From Phycisphaerales bacterium (GTDB taxonomy: Bacteria; Planctomycetota; Phycisphaerae; Phycisphaerales; UBA1924), in NCBI GenBank assembly GCA_016741915.1, contig JACVCS010000007.1, positions 1 to 64,000 of the forward strand: a stretch of DNA of 64,000 nt, in the 5' to 3' direction. Both the position numbers and the translations under genes were made by a program. Positions 8,524 through 17,540 of this stretch are shown here, in pieces; position 1 is the stretch's first letter; every line of letters begins with the position of its first letter. Below the pieces are notes generated by a model, which was not told the DNA's origin, ran no database searches, and saw only the letters and a list, made by a program, of their open reading frames with translations.

Positions 8524-9069
8524 ATGGCACGCAAAGGCACGATCAAGAACATGGGCAAGGTCCAGCGCGAGATGAGCGACGCCCGCAAGGCTCGCGCGGC
8601 GGCGAAGACCGCCCCGAACGCCAAGGCCTCCAGCACCGAGCGCCTCCGCAGGGCAGCGCTCGCCGAGATCAAAGGCCGCTTGGTGGACGGGAAGCAGGAC
8701 CACGAGGTCCCCAGCGAGAAGGAGGTGGCCAACAACGCGAACGTGGACGCGGCGGCCAAGGGGAAGAAGACCAAGAGCGAGACAGCCGCCAAGACGCCCA
8801 AGGCCCCGAAGCCCGCGAAGGACGCCAAGCCCAAGCGGGCCAGCGCCCTTGACGCAGCCGCGCAGGTGCTCGCCGCGAGCGAGGTGCCGATGCGAGCAAA
8901 GGAGATGATCGCCGCGATGGAGGCCAAGGGCTTGTGGAAGAGCCCAGGCGGCAAGACGCCCGAGGCCACGCTGTACGCCGCCATCATCCGCGAGATCGCC
9001 GCCAAGGGCACCGCCGCCCGCTTCAAGAAGCACGAGCGCGGGGTGTTCGTCGCGGGGAATGGAGCCTGA
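8524..9069 (+). CDS. HARE-HTH domain protein
   Basis: A 181-residue protein with AAGGAG before its ATG. Residues 1-105 are rich in Lys and Ala and look disordered and nucleic-acid binding. Residues about 108-178 form a HARE-HTH winged helix ([23 protein letters not shown]...[15 protein letters not shown]...ERGVFV). That fold occurs in restriction endonucleases, RNA polymerase delta and chromatin proteins, and is thought to sense modified DNA. In this operon it sits near a methyltransferase gene (9339-10715, opposite strand), so a link with methylated DNA is possible. A paralogue lies at 53518-54024. Confidence 0.8.
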   Translation: MARKGTIKNMGKVQREMSDARKARAAAKTAPNAKASSTERLRRAALAEIKGRLVDGKQDHEVPSEKEVANNANVDAAAKGKKTKSETAAKTPKAPKPAKDAKPKRASALDAAAQVLAASEVPMRAKEMIAAMEAKGLWKSPGGKTPEATLYAAIIREIAAKGTAARFKKHERGVFVAGNGA

Positions 9070-9072
9070 GCC

Positions 9073-9330
9073 ATGACCGCGACGCCCGCCCCCAACCACG
9101 AAACGCAACTCGAAGCCGTGCTCCAGGCCGCCCTTTACCTGCTCGGCGCACGCCAGGACCAGATGCTCACCATCGATGAGTGGACAGACCTGGCCCGCGC
9201 CGTCGCCGCGTGCCAGGAGCGGAAGACCGCCGACTACCTGACCGAGCACGACCTCGAGGACATCGCCGAGCGTTACGCCCTCGAATGGGACGAAGCGGTC
9301 GACGGCCCGCTGCCGACCCTCGACGAGTGA
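9073..9330 (+). CDS. Small acidic hypothetical protein
   Basis: An 85-residue acidic, helical protein (MLTIDEWTDLARAVAACQERKT...DLEDIAERYALEWDE). It starts three bases after the HARE-HTH stop and ends eight bases before the convergent methyltransferase. No family recognised; acidity and size would fit a DNA mimic or an adaptor, but nothing shows this. Confidence 0.55.
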   Translation: MTATPAPNHETQLEAVLQAALYLLGARQDQMLTIDEWTDLARAVAACQERKTADYLTEHDLEDIAERYALEWDEAVDGPLPTLDE

Positions 9331-9338
9331 GGCACACA

Positions 9339-10715
9339 TCACGCCTTGCTCCCAGCCGCGACGCGTGTCGCGGCTTTCTCTTCGGCCACAGCGTTTGAGC
9401 CAACCCGCTCCGCCTTGCGGCCCGTGAACTTCTCCCATCGCTGCACGATGACGTCGCAGTAGAGCGGGTCGAGTTCCATCAGGTACGCCCGCCGCCCGGT
9501 CATCTCCGCGCCGATGAGCGTGCTCCCGCTGCCGCCGAAGAGGTCGAGCACGTTCTCGCCCGGCCGCGACGAGTACTCGATGGCGCGGCGGGCCAACTCG
9601 ACGGGTTTCTCCGTCAGGTGGACCATGCTCTGCGGGTTCACCTTCTTGATGCTCCACGTGTCCGGCACGTTGTTGGGACCGAAGAAGCGGTGCGCCGCGC
9701 CTTCCTTCCAGCCGTAGAAGCACCACTCGTGGTTGCCCATGAAGTCCTTACGCGTCAGGACCGGGTGCTCCTTGATCCAGATCACCGCCTGACTGAAGTA
9801 CAACTCCATCGCCTTGAGCACCGGCGGGTAGTTGGCGCAGTTCGCGTAGCCGCCCCAGATGTAGAACCCGCCGCCGGGGATGAGCACGCGGGCGATGTTG
9901 CCGAACCACGCCGCGAGCAGGCGGTCGAACTCCTGGTCGGACACGAAGTCGTTGGCCAGCGGCCGGTCCTTGGCCCGGAGCTTCTTGTGCGTCGGCTTGG
10001 ACTTCTCCGGGTATCGGTGCAGGTCCGCCGACTGTTGGTCGCCGGCGCTCGCGTCCTTGCGCTGCGTGGCGGTGAACGATGACAGCCCGGCCGCGATCGC
10101 GTTGTTGCTCCGGGGCTCGACCTTCACGTTGTACGGCGGGTCCGTGTTGACGAGGTGGATCGGTTGGCCGTCCAGCAGGCGGTCCAGATCCTCGGGCTTA
10201 GACGAGTCGCCGCACATCAGGCGGTGGTTGCCCAGCAACCAGATGTCGCCGGGGACCGTCGTCGCAGCGTCGGGCGGTGCGGGCACGTCGTCGGGGTCGA
10301 CCAGCCCCTCGTTGCCGGCGGGAGCCATGATCGCCGCGAGGTCCTCGGCGCTGAAGCCCAGCAGCGCGAGATCGAAGTCGACGCCTTTGAGATCCGCCAG
10401 CTCGATGGGCAGCAGGTCCATGTCCCACGAGGTGAGCGACGCGACCTTGTTGTCTGCGATCCGCAGCGCCTTGACCTGGTCGGGCGTGAGGTCGTCGGCG
10501 CGGATCGTCGGCACCTCCTTCAGCCCGAGCTTCCGCGCCGCGCGGAGCCGCGTGTGCCCGGCGATGATGATGTTGTCGGCGTCGATCAGGATCGGCACCT
10601 TGAATCCGAACGCCTCGATGCTCTTGGCCACCGCATCGATGGCGGCGTCGTTGATGGTGCGGGGGTTGCGGTCATACTCCTTGACCGCGTCGATGGGCAG
10701 CGTCTCGATGTTCAC
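9339..10715 (-). CDS. ParB-like / DNA methyltransferase fusion
   Basis: A 458-residue protein. Residues 1 to about 90 are a ParB/Srx-like domain (NPRTINDAAIDAVAKSI, then IIAGHTRLRAARKLG). From about residue 190 follows an amino-methyltransferase with catalytic motif TDPPYN and, later, the SAM-binding motif DLFGGSGST. This order (DPPY before FxGxG) is that of beta-class N6-adenine or N4-cytosine enzymes. Such fusions are common in phages and may mask phage DNA from restriction. I chose the GTG at 10713-10715 with GGAGATC five bases upstream; an open frame extends to 10784. A paralogue lies at 54778-56106. Confidence 0.88.
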   Translation of the reverse strand: MNIETLPIDAVKEYDRNPRTINDAAIDAVAKSIEAFGFKVPILIDADNIIIAGHTRLRAARKLGLKEVPTIRADDLTPDQVKALRIADNKVASLTSWDMDLLPIELADLKGVDFDLALLGFSAEDLAAIMAPAGNEGLVDPDDVPAPPDAATTVPGDIWLLGNHRLMCGDSSKPEDLDRLLDGQPIHLVNTDPPYNVKVEPRSNNAIAAGLSSFTATQRKDASAGDQQSADLHRYPEKSKPTHKKLRAKDRPLANDFVSDQEFDRLLAAWFGNIARVLIPGGGFYIWGGYANCANYPPVLKAMELYFSQAVIWIKEHPVLTRKDFMGNHEWCFYGWKEGAAHRFFGPNNVPDTWSIKKVNPQSMVHLTEKPVELARRAIEYSSRPGENVLDLFGGSGSTLIGAEMTGRRAYLMELDPLYCDVIVQRWEKFTGRKAERVGSNAVAEEKAATRVAAGSKA

Positions 10716-11328
10716 AGCGATCTCCGTTCGGACGCGCAGCGGCAAGCGCCAGCGCGTGGGGCGTCGTGGTGACCCGCCGCACATGCGGCAGGTCCGGGGG
10801 GGCGGGGATGGCTGAATCGCCGGTTGGCTGGTTCGCTCGGGCTGACGGGCCCGTCCGGGGGCGCTCAGCGCCCCGATTCCCGCCCGCTACGGGCCGGCCC
10901 CCCGTCGCCCGTTGGCCACGGGTCCGCCCACGTTGGCCCACGTCGCGCCCTTGGCGGGGCGGCGTACCAACCCCGCCACGGGGCCGCCCCGCGCTCGGAC
11001 GGGCGAAACAAACTCTGTCGCCAAGCGCGGCTGTTCCCGCGGGCCAAGCCTCGCGTCCCCGCCCGGGAAGTACCTAACGCCATCCGCCTCCCGTCCCGTA
11101 AGGCTTCCGGCTGTAAGGCTCCCACCCGGGATTGCCACCCCGCGCTTCAATGAAGTTCGATGGGCCGGATCGTGGCAGCGGGCGCATCGTGGCTTCCGAC
11201 GCGGAAAACGAGGGGTTTGGATTGAACAGAAAGATGATTGCTTGTTTGCACACCACCTCTTTGTGGAGCGCCGCGCGCACACATACGAGGCCGACCCACA
11301 AAGATGCAGTGAAGCACTCGCCGTGCGT
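10716..11328. other. Long intergenic region, no gene seen
   Basis: About 610 bases without a convincing gene on either strand. The part 10740-11100 is extremely GC-rich and contains inverted repeats such as GGGGCGC-TCA-GCGCCCC near 10858-10874. The part 11140-11330 is of ordinary composition. It lies between the stop of the primase-helicase and the start of the methyltransferase and may hold the latter's promoter or a replication site. Confidence 0.4.
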
Positions 11329-13629
11329 TCAGGCCCTGGAAACATAGCGCGTTGCGCTCCTTCCCTTCGTTGCGACGCGGACTTCATTGATCTGCCCGGT
11401 GGCAATCAGGTTCTCGACCACCTCCTGCCGCTCGCGGACGCTCAGCCACCGGGTCTTCCACAGCAGCTGGGTGTGGCTGATCCCTTGCGTGCCGCCGTGC
11501 TCGACTATGAGCCGGAGCACGCGCTTCTGGCGTGCGTCGAACTGGCCGTCGGCCACTCGGACGTGCGCCTCGAAGAGGAGGCGCTTCGTCACGTACGCCG
11601 ACAGCTCGCACGCCCATGCTGCCGCCCGCTCGTCGATCACTGGCTCCTCGGGATTCGCTGAGCACGCGTAGATCAGGGCGAGTCGGCACGCCTTCTCCTC
11701 GGCGCGGGACCACACGGCGGCGATCCCCTCGCCCTTGGCCTCCATCTCCGCATCGGCGTGGTCGGCAAGCGCGTCGAACCTCGCCGCGGCCTCCGGCGTG
11801 GCGGGTACGACCAGCGGCTTCGGGTGTTCCTTGTGCAGATTGCCGCCCGGCACGAACTCCGACCACCAGCGCACGCGGTCGACCACCGACTGCGGCGGGG
11901 CGATCCGGGCGCGCCGCTGCCGCTTCGGTCGCTCGGGGCTCTCAAACACCAGGAGCCGCCCGATGAAGCCGTCGCTGAGGCTCTCGGAGGTCATCGACTC
12001 CCAGAAACTGTCCGGCACCGTCGTGCCGTAGAGCACGACGCACGGCTGGTCCACGGACTTGTTCCGCTTGGCGTCGGCGTACGCCTTGCCCCTGACGAAC
12101 GTGTCGGCCGAGCTGTAGAACTTCATGAACGCCGTCAGTACGTTGAACAGGTGCGGAGCCTTCTTCGGGTCGCCGATGGTCCGCAGGAAGCGGCCGAACT
12201 CGTCGAGCTGGAACAGGATCGCCGGCTGGGTTTCGACGGCGGTAAAGAGCCCGGCGTCGCTCGCGAGGTCCTCGTTGCCCTCAAGAGCATCGGCGCCGGC
12301 GGCGAACAGGATGTCGCGCGTGAGCTTGCGGGCATGGTCCTTGCCGGCCCCGCTCTTGGCTAGGCCGACGCAGTAAACGTTGGTGCGGTTGCCGCGCTCG
12401 TCGCAGACCTTCCTCCCGGCGAGGACCGCCTGCAGGGCGATGGCACCGGCGAGCGCGAGCTGCGGCTGCGGCCTCGGCGCGTACGCCAGGTTGTGCGCGA
12501 CAACCTCGCCGATCAGACCGGGCACGGTCAGCAGGTGGGACGGGAACGGCCCCGGGTCATCCGGCCGCTCCACCCGTTCCACGGGGTCGCACTCGCCACA
12601 CGTGCCGGCCAGCCCCGACAGGTCGACGTCCCCGGTCACGGGCTCCTCTGTCCCGAAGCCCTGCCGACGCAGTTCAGAGGCTGCGGCCGTGAAGTCGCCG
12701 CCGTGCTCCAACATCGCGTACACCGCGAACGGGGCGTATGCCTGGTTGGGGTCGAAGGGCGCGGCGTTGCTCGAGAAGACGTAGAACACGCCGCCCTTGA
12801 GCGTTGCGCTCGTGCCGCTCGCTTTGCCGGGGCGTCGCCAGTGCTCGTTCTCGCCAGTCTTGACGAGTTCCCAACCGTGCCGGCGCAGGATCTCTCGGGC
12901 GTCGCCCCGCCCGTTGTAGTCGTCGCCGGGCCTGAGGTGCGGGCCCGCCGATCGCGCAGGCGCTCCGGCCACGACGGGCTCGGCATGATCCATACGCCAC
13001 GCGCACCCGAGAAGCACCTCGCGTTCCTCGGTGGACACCCTCGGCGGGTTCTCGAGCGACCCCGTGATCGCTTCGTAGCCCGGCGACGGCGCGCACAGGA
13101 ACATCCCGCCCTCGCCGCGAGTCTCGATCAGCGTCACCGCGACCGACCACGTCCCGTCCGGCCCGCGTCGCGGCGTGAGGGTCTTGCCAGCGACTTCCAC
13201 AGCGGCTTCCCCACCGACGACGTCCCGCCGCTGGGCAAGCTTGGTGTTTCCGCATACCGGTGACTCGCACCGGTAGACGACGTGCCGCCCCCCGGAAGGC
13301 GTCGATTCCACGTAGAGCCGGTCGACCAGACCAGGTTCGAGCTCCTCGACCATCGAGCGCCACGCCTCGTACGCCTCCCCAGCGCAGTCGAAGTCGATCA
13401 TCTCGAGGTTGCCCGAAACCGCGCCGCAGACGATGCACAGCGCGTCCGGGTTGAGGTCGCTCCAGGCGGAGACCTCGGCGTCGCTCGGGAGCCGACGCTG
13501 GAACATGGCCCACTTCGGCAGCGCGACGCGCTTCTCATCGCCACGCCGGACCGCCGGGAGCACGGACAGCCCGGCGCGGAGATACGCCGCAGCAGCAGGG
13601 CCGAGATGGGATGCGGTGGCGGTGCTCAG
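11329..13629 (-). CDS. Prim-Pol primase / DUF3987-like helicase
   Basis: A 766-residue replication protein. The N-terminal 200 residues are a bifunctional primase-polymerase domain: the metal-binding pair MIDFDCAG, then STPSGGRHVVY. A middle wHTH-like linker is followed by a RecA-like helicase domain of DUF3987 type, with GLAKSGAGKDHARK as the phosphate-binding loop and ILFQLDEFGRFL as Walker B. A GTG start at 13563 would cut off the first helix of Prim-Pol. The frame stays open to a CTG at 13627-13629 that overlaps the helicase stop as CTGA, with GAGGAG seven bases upstream, giving the natural start MSTATASHLGPAAAAYLRAG. I therefore call a CTG start. Confidence 0.85.
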   Translation of the reverse strand: MSTATASHLGPAAAAYLRAGLSVLPAVRRGDEKRVALPKWAMFQRRLPSDAEVSAWSDLNPDALCIVCGAVSGNLEMIDFDCAGEAYEAWRSMVEELEPGLVDRLYVESTPSGGRHVVYRCESPVCGNTKLAQRRDVVGGEAAVEVAGKTLTPRRGPDGTWSVAVTLIETRGEGGMFLCAPSPGYEAITGSLENPPRVSTEEREVLLGCAWRMDHAEPVVAGAPARSAGPHLRPGDDYNGRGDAREILRRHGWELVKTGENEHWRRPGKASGTSATLKGGVFYVFSSNAAPFDPNQAYAPFAVYAMLEHGGDFTAAASELRRQGFGTEEPVTGDVDLSGLAGTCGECDPVERVERPDDPGPFPSHLLTVPGLIGEVVAHNLAYAPRPQPQLALAGAIALQAVLAGRKVCDERGNRTNVYCVGLAKSGAGKDHARKLTRDILFAAGADALEGNEDLASDAGLFTAVETQPAILFQLDEFGRFLRTIGDPKKAPHLFNVLTAFMKFYSSADTFVRGKAYADAKRNKSVDQPCVVLYGTTVPDSFWESMTSESLSDGFIGRLLVFESPERPKRQRRARIAPPQSVVDRVRWWSEFVPGGNLHKEHPKPLVVPATPEAAARFDALADHADAEMEAKGEGIAAVWSRAEEKACRLALIYACSANPEEPVIDERAAAWACELSAYVTKRLLFEAHVRVADGQFDARQKRVLRLIVEHGGTQGISHTQLLWKTRWLSVRERQEVVENLIATGQINEVRVATKGRSATRYVSRA

Positions 13630-15323
13630 AACGGGATCTCCTCGTCGGGGATGCCGTACGTCATGCCTGCGGGCTCCGGCGTGTGGTCCGGGAGTCCATC
13701 CTCGCTATCCAATCGCTGGGGTTTGTGACCCAGAAGATGCTGCGCCACGCGCTCGAACTGGTCGCCAGCCTTCTTCTCGACGGTGATGGAGAGCGTCGGC
13801 GCGAGCGCCCCGGCCTTGGCCATCTCGACCGCCTCTTCGGTGCTGCCGGGCACGGGCTCCACCGACCGGGCACGCCACCACGCCTCCGCCTTGGTGCGGG
13901 CGTAACCGGTATGGTCAAAGCAGACCCACTCGCGGAAGTAGCGGTTGAACCCGACGCGGTACTCGACGCGCATGGTCAGGGGCGCGGAGGGATCGCTCCG
14001 CTTCATATGGACGTGATAGGTGGTCTCGCTGACGCGGTACTCCTCGCGCGTGGTCTGGCCGCTGAGGATGCCCTCAGTGCTGGCCTTCGCCTCGTGCTGT
14101 TGCCGGTTGGGCTCAGGGAACTGGTGTCCGCACTCTGGACAGGTCTGGTAGCCCGCCGCAATCAGGGCCTGGCAGTTCGGGCACTCCTTGGCGGGCGCTT
14201 CGCCGTCGCCGCGATCATCGGTGGCGATGCGGATGGCGTCGACCGGTCCGTGCCGAAGCACGTTGCCGCCAAAGTCCAGCACCAAGCAGTCCTTCTTGCC
14301 CGGGTTTAGCCGGAAGCCCCGGCCCACCATCTGGTAGTACAGGCCGGGCGACATGGTCGGGCGCACGAGCGCCACGCAGTCGATGTGCGGTGCATCGAAG
14401 CCGGTCGTCAGCACGTTCACGTTGCACAGGTACTTGAGCTCGCCCGAGCGGAAGCGGCCAAGGATCGCCGCACGCACGCCGTCGGGCGTATCGCCGGTGA
14501 CGAAGCCGCACTCGATCCCGTGCTTGGTCTTGAGCACATCGACGATGTGCTGGCCGTGGCGGATGCCCGACGAGAAGATCAGCGTGGCGCTGCGGTCCTT
14601 AGTGTGCTCGGCGATCTCCCCGCACGCGCCCTCGACCAGCCCATCCTTGTCCATCAGGTCTTCGACCTCGCTGGCGACGAACTCGCCGGCGCGGACGTGC
14701 AGGTCGTCGGTGCTGATCTTCTGCAGGCCCGCCTTAGTCTTGAGCGGGGACAGGAATCCCTGCACGATCAGCTCGCGGACGCCGACCTCGTAGCAGATCT
14801 GGTTGAGAATGTTGTGTGGGGGTGGCGCGCATATCGCACCGGACTTGAGGCGGTAGGGCGTGGCGGTCAGCCCGATGACGCGCACGTTGGGATTCACCAC
14901 CTTGGCGTCGGCGATGAACTGCCGATACATCCCGTCATCGTCGGCAGGGATCATGTGCGCCTCATCGACGATGATCAGATCGACGGGGCCGAGGTCGCAC
15001 GCCTTCTTCCAGATGCTCTGGATGCCCGCGACTGTGACGGCGTAGCCGAGGTCTTTCCGCTTGAGGCCCGCCGAGTAGATGCCCATCGGCACGTCGGGCG
15101 CGATGACGCGGAGCTTGTCGGCCGCCTGTTCGAGGAGCTCCTTCACATGCGCCAGCAGCACCACGCGACCGCCCCAGTAACAGACGGCGTCACGGCAGAT
15201 CGTTGCGATCACGGGCGTCTTGCCCCCGCCGGTCGGGATGACCACGCAGGGGTTGTCGTCGCGCGTCCGCAGGTGCTCGTACACCGCGGCGACGGCTTGA
15301 GATTGGTAAGGGCGCAACTGCAT
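13626..15323 (-). CDS. SF2 DEAD/DEAH-box helicase
   Basis: A 565-residue helicase. Q-motif-like RPYQSQAVAAV, Walker A PTGGGKT near residue 32, DEAH box IIVDEAHM near 118, motif III LTATPYR, and motif VI QMVGRGFR near 330 are all present. A zinc ribbon (CPNCQALIAAGYQTCPECG) lies near residue 390-408. Such phage helicases unwind DNA for replication or recombination. The ATG overlaps the resolvase stop as ATGA, and its stop overlaps the CTG start of the primase. Confidence 0.92.
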   Translation of the reverse strand: MQLRPYQSQAVAAVYEHLRTRDDNPCVVIPTGGGKTPVIATICRDAVCYWGGRVVLLAHVKELLEQAADKLRVIAPDVPMGIYSAGLKRKDLGYAVTVAGIQSIWKKACDLGPVDLIIVDEAHMIPADDDGMYRQFIADAKVVNPNVRVIGLTATPYRLKSGAICAPPPHNILNQICYEVGVRELIVQGFLSPLKTKAGLQKISTDDLHVRAGEFVASEVEDLMDKDGLVEGACGEIAEHTKDRSATLIFSSGIRHGQHIVDVLKTKHGIECGFVTGDTPDGVRAAILGRFRSGELKYLCNVNVLTTGFDAPHIDCVALVRPTMSPGLYYQMVGRGFRLNPGKKDCLVLDFGGNVLRHGPVDAIRIATDDRGDGEAPAKECPNCQALIAAGYQTCPECGHQFPEPNRQQHEAKASTEGILSGQTTREEYRVSETTYHVHMKRSDPSAPLTMRVEYRVGFNRYFREWVCFDHTGYARTKAEAWWRARSVEPVPGSTEEAVEMAKAGALAPTLSITVEKKAGDQFERVAQHLLGHKPQRLDSEDGLPDHTPEPAGMTYGIPDEEIPF

Positions 15324-15715
15324 CAGGACTCCCGCTCCGACACGAGCACCATCACTTTGCCGCCTGGAACCGACTTGCTGCGAACAACCTGCAGGGAGTC
15401 GATCTGACCGTCGTCCTGGTACGCGCCGCCATGCTGGAGCGCGTCGAGGAGCGCCTTCAGGATGTTGTCGAGGTCTCTGCGTCGACGATCGGGCGGATGC
15501 ACGCTGATGAACAGCGATATGGACCCGCCAGCGGTACTCACACCCTGGTGCGCAAGCTCGTCCGCGACCCGCTGCCGGTATTCGCGTCCGGCACGGCTGA
15601 TCAGTGTGCGATCGCCAACGTGCCGCCAGTAGTGGTTGACGCTCGGGGGGTAGGACAACTCGTACGCGACGTCCCTGCCCTCGTCGTCCGCGATGTCTTC
15701 AATCACCTCTTCCAC
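15323..15715 (-). CDS. RusA-like Holliday junction resolvase
   Basis: A 130-residue RusA-family protein, cutting four-way DNA junctions during phage recombination and packaging. The family core is clear: YPPSVNHYWR at residue 22, then RRRDLDNILKALLDAL and YQDDGQID, which carry the acidic metal ligands. It overlaps DUF669 by 13 bases and the helicase by 3-4 bases. Confidence 0.9.
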   Translation of the reverse strand: MEEVIEDIADDEGRDVAYELSYPPSVNHYWRHVGDRTLISRAGREYRQRVADELAHQGVSTAGGSISLFISVHPPDRRRRDLDNILKALLDALQHGGAYQDDGQIDSLQVVRSKSVPGGKVMVLVSERES

Positions 15716-16167
15716 GGCGGGGTCCCTCCTGCGGGCGTGCGAGCGCCGGCCGCGTTGCCGATTGGGGTGCCGCCCTTCTTGGCGTAGCCCTTGATGACGT
15801 TGGTGAACTCGCCGTTGTCGTCGCGCTTCTTCAGCCCGACGTTGATCTCCAGGGGGACGTTGTGGAGCTCGACCGAGTCCTTCGGCTGCATCACGCCGAT
15901 CGCGCGGCAGATGGCCGAGAGCTCGCCGCGGGCGATCTTGACGGTCATCTCGCTTTTGTTCTCGAGGTTGAGGCGGGCCCAGACCAGGCGGCCTTTGAAC
16001 TCGCCGTCGATGATCTGGAAAGTCAACTGCAGGTACTTGCCGCCCCCGGTCTTGGTCGGCTTGAGCTCCGACTCGGAGATGACGGCGAGGTACTTGCCCG
16101 CGGGGAGCGGATCGAGCGCGACGGACGGGTCAACCTGGTTGGCATCAAAGTTGTTAAGCGTGGCCAT
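15703..16167 (-). CDS. DUF669 family phage protein
   Basis: A 154-residue DUF669 protein. Family features are the start FDANQVDP, the PAGKYLAVISESELKPTK strand and GGGKYLQLTFQIIDGEFKGR. Members are found beside phage RecA-like ATPases and are thought to bind single-stranded DNA. A Gly/Thr/Pro-rich tail resembles the flexible C-terminus of SSB proteins, though the tip is basic (PPWKR) and not acidic. The ATG has AAAGGA upstream. Confidence 0.85.
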   Translation of the reverse strand: MATLNNFDANQVDPSVALDPLPAGKYLAVISESELKPTKTGGGKYLQLTFQIIDGEFKGRLVWARLNLENKSEMTVKIARGELSAICRAIGVMQPKDSVELHNVPLEINVGLKKRDDNGEFTNVIKGYAKKGGTPIGNAAGARTPAGGTPPWKR

Positions 16168-16226
16168 GAGTCAGTTCCTTTGCGATTGGTGATGGACGGA
16201 TGAAGAATGGACAACGGCAACGGCGA

Positions 16227-17051
16227 TCAGGCCGCGCCGGCGGTGTCGGAGGTGGTGGCAGGTGCAGACGCCTCGGCGAACGGGTTGTCGCCCCGGGCAA
16301 ACGCGCCGTAGACGCGGTAGTCGAGCGGGATCTCCTCGGGCAACCCCAGGCGGTTCTTGGCGACGTGCGCCGGCCGCTCGACGGTGCGGATGATCCGCTC
16401 GCCGGTGCTCACGCCGTTGTGCTTGGCCTTGTTGAAGCCCTCGTCCACCTTGACGGTGTGGACCTTGTACGTGGCGAAGAGCACCTCGTCGGCCCACTCC
16501 TGCACAAGCGCCGACGCGAGCTTGTGCAGTCGCGGCGAGTAGCGGTCGTACGGCACGGTCTCGGGGTTCTCGAACTTCTCGATCTTGGCGTGGGCGATGA
16601 GCACGACAGTCATGCCGCGATCACTGCGGAGCGCATCGAGCGCCCCAAGTACCGAGCGCCACTTGTCGATGGCGAACGAGAAGCCCTTGGCGTATCCGAT
16701 CTTCTCAATGTTCTCGACGTTCTCGTCGGCGCACACCTCGGCCCAGATCAGGCGCTCGAGCCAGTCGAGGCTGTCGATGACGACGGTGCGGTAGTCGTGG
16801 TCGCCCGAGTACAGCGACTCGAGCGCCGCCATGACTTCGCCGAGGCTGCGGGCCAGCGGGAACGACTCGCAGTCGATGTCGGCCAGGCCGTCTTCGGTGG
16901 GAACGAAGATGGGCTTCTCGGCCATCGCGCCGAAGGTGCTCTTGCCGATGCCGTGCGTGCCGTACAGCATCACGCGGCGGGGGCGGGCCTTGCGGCCCTT
17001 GCTGATCTGGTTCAGGAGGGTGTGGGGGCTGGCGGTCGAGGTTGCGGGCAT
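16227..17051 (-). CDS. RecA-like phage ATPase (AAA_24)
   Basis: A 274-residue ATP-binding protein with Walker A YGTHGIGKSTFG at residue 31 and a Walker B-like VVIDSLDWLERL near residue 88. The family is annotated as AAA_24 or Sak4-like; such proteins promote single-strand annealing and work with the neighbouring ssDNA-binding protein. The ATG at 17049-17051 has GGAGAT directly upstream; the longer frame to 17162 has no ribosome site. The order here, ATPase, DUF669, RusA, helicase, primase, is a typical phage replication-recombination block. Confidence 0.85.
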   Translation of the reverse strand: MPATSTASPHTLLNQISKGRKARPRRVMLYGTHGIGKSTFGAMAEKPIFVPTEDGLADIDCESFPLARSLGEVMAALESLYSGDHDYRTVVIDSLDWLERLIWAEVCADENVENIEKIGYAKGFSFAIDKWRSVLGALDALRSDRGMTVVLIAHAKIEKFENPETVPYDRYSPRLHKLASALVQEWADEVLFATYKVHTVKVDEGFNKAKHNGVSTGERIIRTVERPAHVAKNRLGLPEEIPLDYRVYGAFARGDNPFAEASAPATTSDTAGAA

Positions 17052-17143
17052 GGGATCTCCGTGCTTGGGGAATGAGGGATCGAGGTCGTGGGGCCAGATT
17101 TCGCGGGTGAACGCACCCTGGCCAAGGCGGACGAGGGGGACCG

Positions 17144-17488
17144 TCACGTACCAGCCCCACACGCCTGCTTGGCCGTTGAGGGGCGCTTCGGCACCGGTCC
17201 GTCAGCACGCACCATGCTGAAGGTGTCGCCACCGAACTCACGGGTGCAAAACCCGATGAAGATGCGGGCCACCGCGCAACCAATGTCGGTGCTGCCGTCG
17301 ATCACGACCACGCGAGCGTCGGTGTCGATCGCGTAGCCAGCATCGAGACGGACGGCGGCGTCGCCGTAGAGGCAACCCACGGCGAGGATCGCCAGCAGGA
17401 GCGTCTCCTCGACCGCCTCCATATCGACGGGGATTTCAAACGTGAGCCGGTACACAGTCCGGCCCGTGCGGGCGCTGCCGGTGTTCAT
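17144..17488 (-). CDS. Hypothetical phage protein
   Basis: A 114-residue protein of unknown function, with a beta-strand start (RTVYRLTFEIPVDMEAVEETLLLAIL) and two Cys in the C-terminal half. It follows the sigma gene and is the first gene after promoter-like motif copy 2, which ends 16 bases before its ATG; AAGGAG lies within those 16 bases. It may be an early regulator or a small partner of the ATPase, but nothing shows this. Confidence 0.65.
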   Translation of the reverse strand: MNTGSARTGRTVYRLTFEIPVDMEAVEETLLLAILAVGCLYGDAAVRLDAGYAIDTDARVVVIDGSTDIGCAVARIFIGFCTREFGGDTFSMVRADGPVPKRPSTAKQACGAGT

Positions 17489-17504
17489 GGCTGTTCTCCT
17501 TGGG

Positions 17505-17539
17505 CCATCTACGCGAAGCGGTGAGAAAGTGGCGAATGC
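17505..17539 (-). promoter_or_regulatory. Phage promoter-like motif, copy 2
   Basis: TTCGCCAC, a 15-base spacer and CGTAGATGG on the minus strand, between the sigma gene and the next gene. Outside the two blocks only the TTT after TTCGCCAC and the TTCG before CGTAG match copy 1. Placed here it would let the sigma factor drive the replication operon. Confidence 0.6.
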
Positions 17540-17540
17540 A

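Noticed and set aside
7255-9726. 823-residue open frame on the minus strand
   Set aside because: It is antisense to four real plus-strand genes with ribosome sites and paralogues. Long antisense frames are expected at this GC content.
10766-11301. Several overlapping frames between methyltransferase and primase-helicase
   Set aside because: All are low-complexity Pro/Arg/Gly frames without ribosome sites or conserved patterns.
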